From NCBI GenBank assembly GCA_949358305.1, contig OX442317.1, positions 1,364,001-1,428,000 of the forward strand: DNA of 64,000 nt, read 5' to 3'. The stretch is from Strigamia acuminata (taxonomy: Eukaryota > Arthropoda > Chilopoda > Geophilomorpha > Linotaeniidae). This document shows positions 61,051 through 64,000 of the stretch, one piece after another (within the stretch, counting starts at the first letter, position 1; each line of letters starts with the position of its first letter). The translations under genes and the position numbers were made by a program. Below the pieces are notes generated by a model. That model saw nothing but the letters and a program-made list of their open reading frames with translations, was not told the DNA's origin and searched no databases.

Positions 61051-61608
61051 TTGATTTGTTCTCCATTATTTGTTCTTGTTATTAAAATGGAAGTATTATA
61101 AGATTTACAAAAATAAATTAACTTATCAGTTTGTTCTTAAACTGCATATTCATTGTCAATTGGCTTAAAATGTGGCCCGACTTCAATTCACAATTTTCTT
61201 GTTCACTAAACCAATCAATAAGAGAAAGTTTATCTTCTCTGGATAGATAAATGTCTGCAAATGAAAGTTTGGGTTCACGAGACAATTTTACTGTTTATCA
61301 CATACGGTTGATTTAAAAAAAATGTAATTGCCTGGGATTATTCTCTCAATTTATTTATTTTGCTATTACTATTACCGTACTACGTTTTAGGATCTCGAGG
61401 ACAATTAATTCAATTTCATGTGCACATTTGGACTCAGGAAGGCACAATACCCCAATAAGTAGCTCACACAGAGAAACAATATCACGGGTCAGTCAGGTTA
61501 TACAGTAGGTCTTTTTTTTATCTTGGTTTGTGTATTTTTGTTATAATTGTGTATTTTTTTTCTGCAGTTACACACTTTGAAACTCCGGTCGCTTTGGCCA
61601 TTTTGCAG
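61051..61608. other. AT-rich spacer, nothing recognised
   Basis: About 560 bp between the DUF229 3' flank and the LDLa exon. It has no open frame with domain-like content. It may include an intron or upstream sequence of the LDLa/EGF gene: a TTTTTTTCTGCAG acceptor-like site lies at about 61,566 and a second, TTTTGCAG, opens the LDLa exon. Confidence 0.45.
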
Positions 61609-61712
61609 AATTCTCTGTTCTGGGTCGATGCGGAAACGGCCGCTGCATCTCGAAGAGCTGGAAATGCGACCACGAAGACGATTGCGGCGACGGCACGGAC
61701 GAACTGGACTGC
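61609..61712 (+). CDS. LDL-receptor class A exon
   Basis: After the ATTTTGCAG acceptor the frame reads [19 protein letters not shown], then [16 protein letters not shown]. The pattern F-x-C-x-NGRCI-x4-WxCDxxxDCxDGTDExxC is an LDLa module whose acidic residues (D-x-D-C-x-D-x-x-D-E) bind calcium. The first cysteine would come from the preceding exon. The donor is uncertain, since GT occurs directly after the last Cys codon plus one base. It probably belongs to the same extracellular protein as the EGF exons that follow within 60 bp to 350 bp. Confidence 0.75.
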
Positions 61713-61771
61713 AGTTCGTGCCTATGTCCAGCGCTTTTTAAACATTCTCCTTTTCCTTTCCGTTCACACAG

Positions 61772-62080
61772 TTTAAGAAGCCCCGGTGTTGTCGATTTCT
61801 GTTGATTTATGCCGGCAAGAAGTGGGGTGACGACAAATGCACCAATCTGTACAGGAACGGAGGTAAAGAAAGGTGGGGGGAATTGTTTTTTTGTTTTATT
61901 GGATTTTATTTGTTGATGCAGGAACTTGTCTGCACGCGGGTAACAACAATGTGTGTTTGCGTCCACCCGGATACACAGGACGCCGTTGCAAGCACTCGAC
62001 ATACGTGCGGTTGCCACAAGGGCGGAATCTACTCCGGGTTCAGCGGGCACTTGTGCGAACTCTCATTGCTCACGACTGTG
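61772..62080 (+). CDS. EGF-like exons with an apparent frame break
   Basis: Exon 61772-61862 (acceptor TTCACACAG, donor GTAAAG) encodes [20 protein letters not shown] then [11 protein letters not shown]. It joins in phase to 61922 onward: [19 protein letters not shown] then RRCKHS. This gives a good EGF module, CxxLxxNGGTC...[15 protein letters not shown], although the usual C-x-C is C-L-R. Beyond RRCKHS the next module is in another frame ([20 protein letters not shown]), so a one-base shift lies near 62,000. In-frame read-through continues Cys-rich to a GTACGT donor near 62,141. The CC-x-x-F start recalls the CCPGW exon at 48,467. It is a secreted or membrane protein fragment. Confidence 0.6.
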
Positions 62081-62172
62081 TAAGTTGTAATTTTTGCGTG
62101 ATGAGTCCTGGTGACTGTCGAGGGCAAACATGCGTGCCGGTACGTGTACTTTTTTGGTTTTATTTAGTTGTT

Positions 62173-62361
62173 TTATTTCATAATTGTCTGCCCGACTACA
62201 TGGGGACGAGTTGAGACAAACAGTCTGCTTCGATGGGGCAGGAAATGACCTAAAAAATCGATTCCAGACGTCGGAATTTGCATATCTGGCACCGTTTCAT
62301 CCACGTCTGCATTGAAAAGAATGCAGGAAGAAATGAGCAGAACGATAAAAGAAAACTTCAT
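62173..62361 (-). CDS. Candidate small secreted protein, 62 aa
   Basis: A minus-strand frame from 62361 encodes MKFSFIVLLISSCILFNADV as a textbook signal peptide: lysine, hydrophobic core, and a likely cut after A18. About 44 mature residues follow with no cysteine and an HRSR basic site, ending at 62173. The sequence could be a small secreted peptide precursor or the first exon of a larger gene. I recognise no family. It is antisense to the EGF-gene flank. The signal peptide is the only support, and chance is possible in AT-rich DNA. Confidence 0.3.
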   Translation of the reverse strand: MKFSFIVLLISSCILFNADVDETVPDMQIPTSGIDFLGHFLPHRSRLFVSTRPHVVGQTIMK

Positions 62362-62713
62362 TCTTTCTCATTCGAGCTGTCTTGTCAATTTAATGAGGAA
62401 AAGTTGCAATCATTTTGAAGTCAAGGCAAATTAAAGTTTTTACACATCATCTTTGCTGTTCAAATCGCAAAGTGCCAGCATTATTTGATTTGATCAATTT
62501 ACGCAAAATTACAAATCAGGATGTTCACTTCGTATTTTAAGAGTGGGGGTTTAAAAAAAATCTTTACGTAAGGTAAACGAAATTGATAACAAAAACCGCA
62601 GAAAGAGAAACTATATCGGGTTTTTGTTTTTCAAAATGGCTGCCACCAGGGTTCAGGCTTGTAAAGTGCTTTCAAGCGAAGCATTTCCAAAATGTGAGTA
62701 AATGCATAATTGT
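62362..62713. other. Spacer, nothing firmly recognised
   Basis: About 350 bp of mostly AT-rich sequence. A short frame beginning MAATRVQACKVLSS at 62,637 with a good initiation context ends in a GTGAGT donor at about 62,695. It does not join in frame to the next acceptor at 63,006, so I do not call it a gene. Confidence 0.4.
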
Positions 62714-62900
62714 GTTTATTATTTTTTTTTTATTTGCTGCTTTTGAAACCTATCTGAATTTATATCTGCACCACTGATGAAAGATGCACTAACAAGTAAG
62801 CATGGCCGTGCGATATTATCAGCGATGCTTTTAAAATTCAAGTGGTTCATTTAATATTATTATTGTTGTTATTATCAATTTTTAATGTGAAGGAAAAAAA
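62714..62900 (+). repeat. Dispersed repeat, copy 2 (shared with 48,574-48,776)
   Basis: This is the second copy of the short repeat described at 48,574, lacking the 15-bp internal duplication. It ends in the same TTGTTGTTATTATCAAT block. The two copies are about 14 kb apart in the same orientation and flank the gene cluster between them. Confidence 0.8.
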
Positions 62901-63006
62901 ATAATTGCAATTTATTTTTCTTTTGAAATTTTAATTATTTAAATTTTTTTGTACACTAATTTGCATTTTCTAATTTTTTTTTTTGTTGACATCCATTTGC
63001 AACAGA

Positions 63007-63300
63007 TCGTGCGGTTTAGGTCGTTGCATTAACGACCCGCAGCTCAGGCTGTTTTGTTACTGTAACATCATTTACGACGCTAAAGATGAGGATATAAACA
63101 TCTCATGAAATAACATCTTTTTGTTTTGTTTTGGTTCCTTTTTGATACGGGAAGGAGAGTTTGTGACCAATCGGAAATGAGCAACTGTGATAAATCGCTA
63201 GGTGCACTCGATTCATTTTTGGAGTGCAAATTACACCTAGTACCAAATTGATTGACACAGAGTTTGTGACTGTATTTATTGACTCTTAATTAAGGTTATC
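63007..63300 (+). pseudogene. Partial DUF229 3'-end copy fused to a cysteine-rich stub
   Basis: After a TTTGCAACAG acceptor the frame reads SCGLGRCIN, then DPQLRLFCYCNIIYDAKDED and INIS-stop (about 63,108). From DPQLRLFCYC onward it matches the end of the DUF229 gene (60,735-60,824), and the following 3' flank also matches. The preceding SCGLGRCI looks like a fibrillin/EGF-type start instead. So this is a truncated duplicate of the DUF229 tail, possibly joined to another gene's exon. It lacks all upstream DUF229 domains. Confidence 0.6.
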
Positions 63301-63647
63301 AATTTGTTCGATCGAGAATTCACTTGTTTAAGTGGTTTTGTCGGTTGAGGATCGAACGCAGCGAATGGCGAAATGAAAATAGACAAACACAAACAAAAAA
63401 GGAGAATTAAACGGAAATGTAAAATCTTTTCATCTTGTAACTCATCCCCTGATCCTCCACGAGGGGGAGAAAGGGAAGGTACGAAGGGTAGGGTGGGTCA
63501 ATGTGTCAGGCAAACTGGCACTGGATTAAGGCAATCAGTACAGTTTAATCACAGTCACAGGAGAGAATTGCTCCAAACTGGAACCGGAGGACGGTGAGTA
63601 AAATACTATAATTCTCACGAATCATCTCATTTCTCAACCCTGTCTAG

Positions 63648-64000
63648 ATGAGAACATCGACGTGACGAGCGACGAACCGGAACGCATCCACTCGGCGTCC
63701 ACTACCACCACCAACACCCCCATCATGGGCCCCTCGTACTCGGAAGCCACGCCGCTCTACTCCGCCGGACAGGAGACTATTTACGAAACCTCGGCGCGTT
63801 TACTCTGCATGGCCGTCAAGTGGGCCAAAAACCTGCCCTCGTTTTCAAGTTTGCCATTCAGGGATCAGGTAGACTCGACCTAAAACGCCGTTTAATTCGA
63901 TTAAAAAGCTAAAAGTTTGCGCGTTTGATGCAGGTCATTCTGTTGGAAGAAGCGTGGAGCGAATTGTTCGTGTTGTGCGCCATCCAATGGTGCATGCCCA
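63648..64000 (+). CDS. NR2E3: NR2E-type nuclear receptor (PNR/NR2E3-like), ligand-binding domain start
   Basis: Exon 63648-63868 encodes a hinge ([21 protein letters not shown]) and then the start of the ligand-binding domain: [33 protein letters not shown] 65-bp GT-AG intron follows. The exon at 63934 continues [20 protein letters not shown] to the window end. The [21 protein letters not shown] and [16 protein letters not shown] blocks are the NR2E3/PNR (C. elegans fax-1) signature and fit better than tailless/NR2E1. The family is a DNA-binding transcription factor of neuronal and photoreceptor identity. A small upstream exon may be 63561-63593 (NCSKLEPED, donor GTGAGT). The two-zinc-finger DNA-binding domain is not found upstream in this window. 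The gene continues to the right. Confidence 0.88.

Noticed and set aside
48467-63050. Direct splicing of the CCPGW exon (48,467) to the SCGLGRC exon (63,007).
   Set aside because: The donor leaves phase 1 and the acceptor needs phase 2, and the joined frame meets a stop within a few codons.
46716-64000. tRNA or rRNA genes.
   Set aside because: I looked for A/B-box (GGTTCGAATCC-like) and rRNA blocks and found none with a foldable context.

Overview
The window looks like a piece of a metazoan genome. It has spliced genes with short GT-AG introns (many 50-85 bp), AT-rich spacers and animal-specific families: SMN, MAT1, SUB1/PC4, ILRUN and a tailless/PNR-type nuclear receptor. DUF229, CUB, LDLa, EGF and fibrillin-type cysteine-rich exons are also present. 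The DUF229 gene, intron sizes and TTTCAG-type acceptors make a nematode or other ecdysozoan my best guess, but nothing here fixes the species. No bacterial features (operons, Shine-Dalgarno sites, CRISPR) are present.

Region 1 (1 to about 46,715) is one uninterrupted satellite array. It has two monomer length classes (about 169 and 187-188 bp), roughly 265 monomers by estimate, all in one orientation. Monomers are organised in several nested, superseding higher-order repeats (694, 1,050, 1,615, 1,933, 2,122, 2,775, 3,300 and 4,580/5,275 bp). Every monomer I inspected carries a TGACTCA site. The right edge folds back: a 30-bp spacer is followed by about 270 bp of inverted satellite that shares private variants with the last forward monomer.

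Region 2 (47.0-48.9 kb) holds a damaged secreted CUB-domain gene and one fibrillin-type cysteine-rich exon. Region 3 (48.9-52.0 kb) is compact and scrambled. It contains the MAT1 N-terminal exon (minus), an intact four-exon SUB1/PC4 gene (plus), the last two exons of SMN (minus), an unidentified terminal exon (plus), and the MAT1 C-terminal exon (minus). That last exon lies on the wrong, upstream side of the MAT1 N-terminal exon.

Region 4 (52.0-58.3 kb) is an ILRUN (C6orf106) homologue without a visible first exon. A complete 4,709-bp Ty1/copia retrotransposon interrupts it inside a coding exon. The element has two 150-bp LTRs that look identical, a 5-bp ATAAT target duplication, an initiator-tRNA-Met-type primer site and an intact 1,382-aa Gag-Pol in antisense. 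The reconstructed empty site restores the conserved ILRUN NPFA motif, so the insertion is recent and gene-breaking.

Region 5 (58.3-64 kb) holds a frameshifted DUF229 gene, then LDLa and EGF exons of an extracellular protein with a frame break. It also has a second partial copy of the DUF229 3' end, a short dispersed repeat shared with 48.6 kb, and the ligand-binding-domain exons of an NR2E-type nuclear receptor running off the right end. The many amputated or reordered genes beside a giant satellite suggest a rearranged pericentromere-like or subtelomere-like boundary, or assembly misjoins. Long reads would tell these apart.
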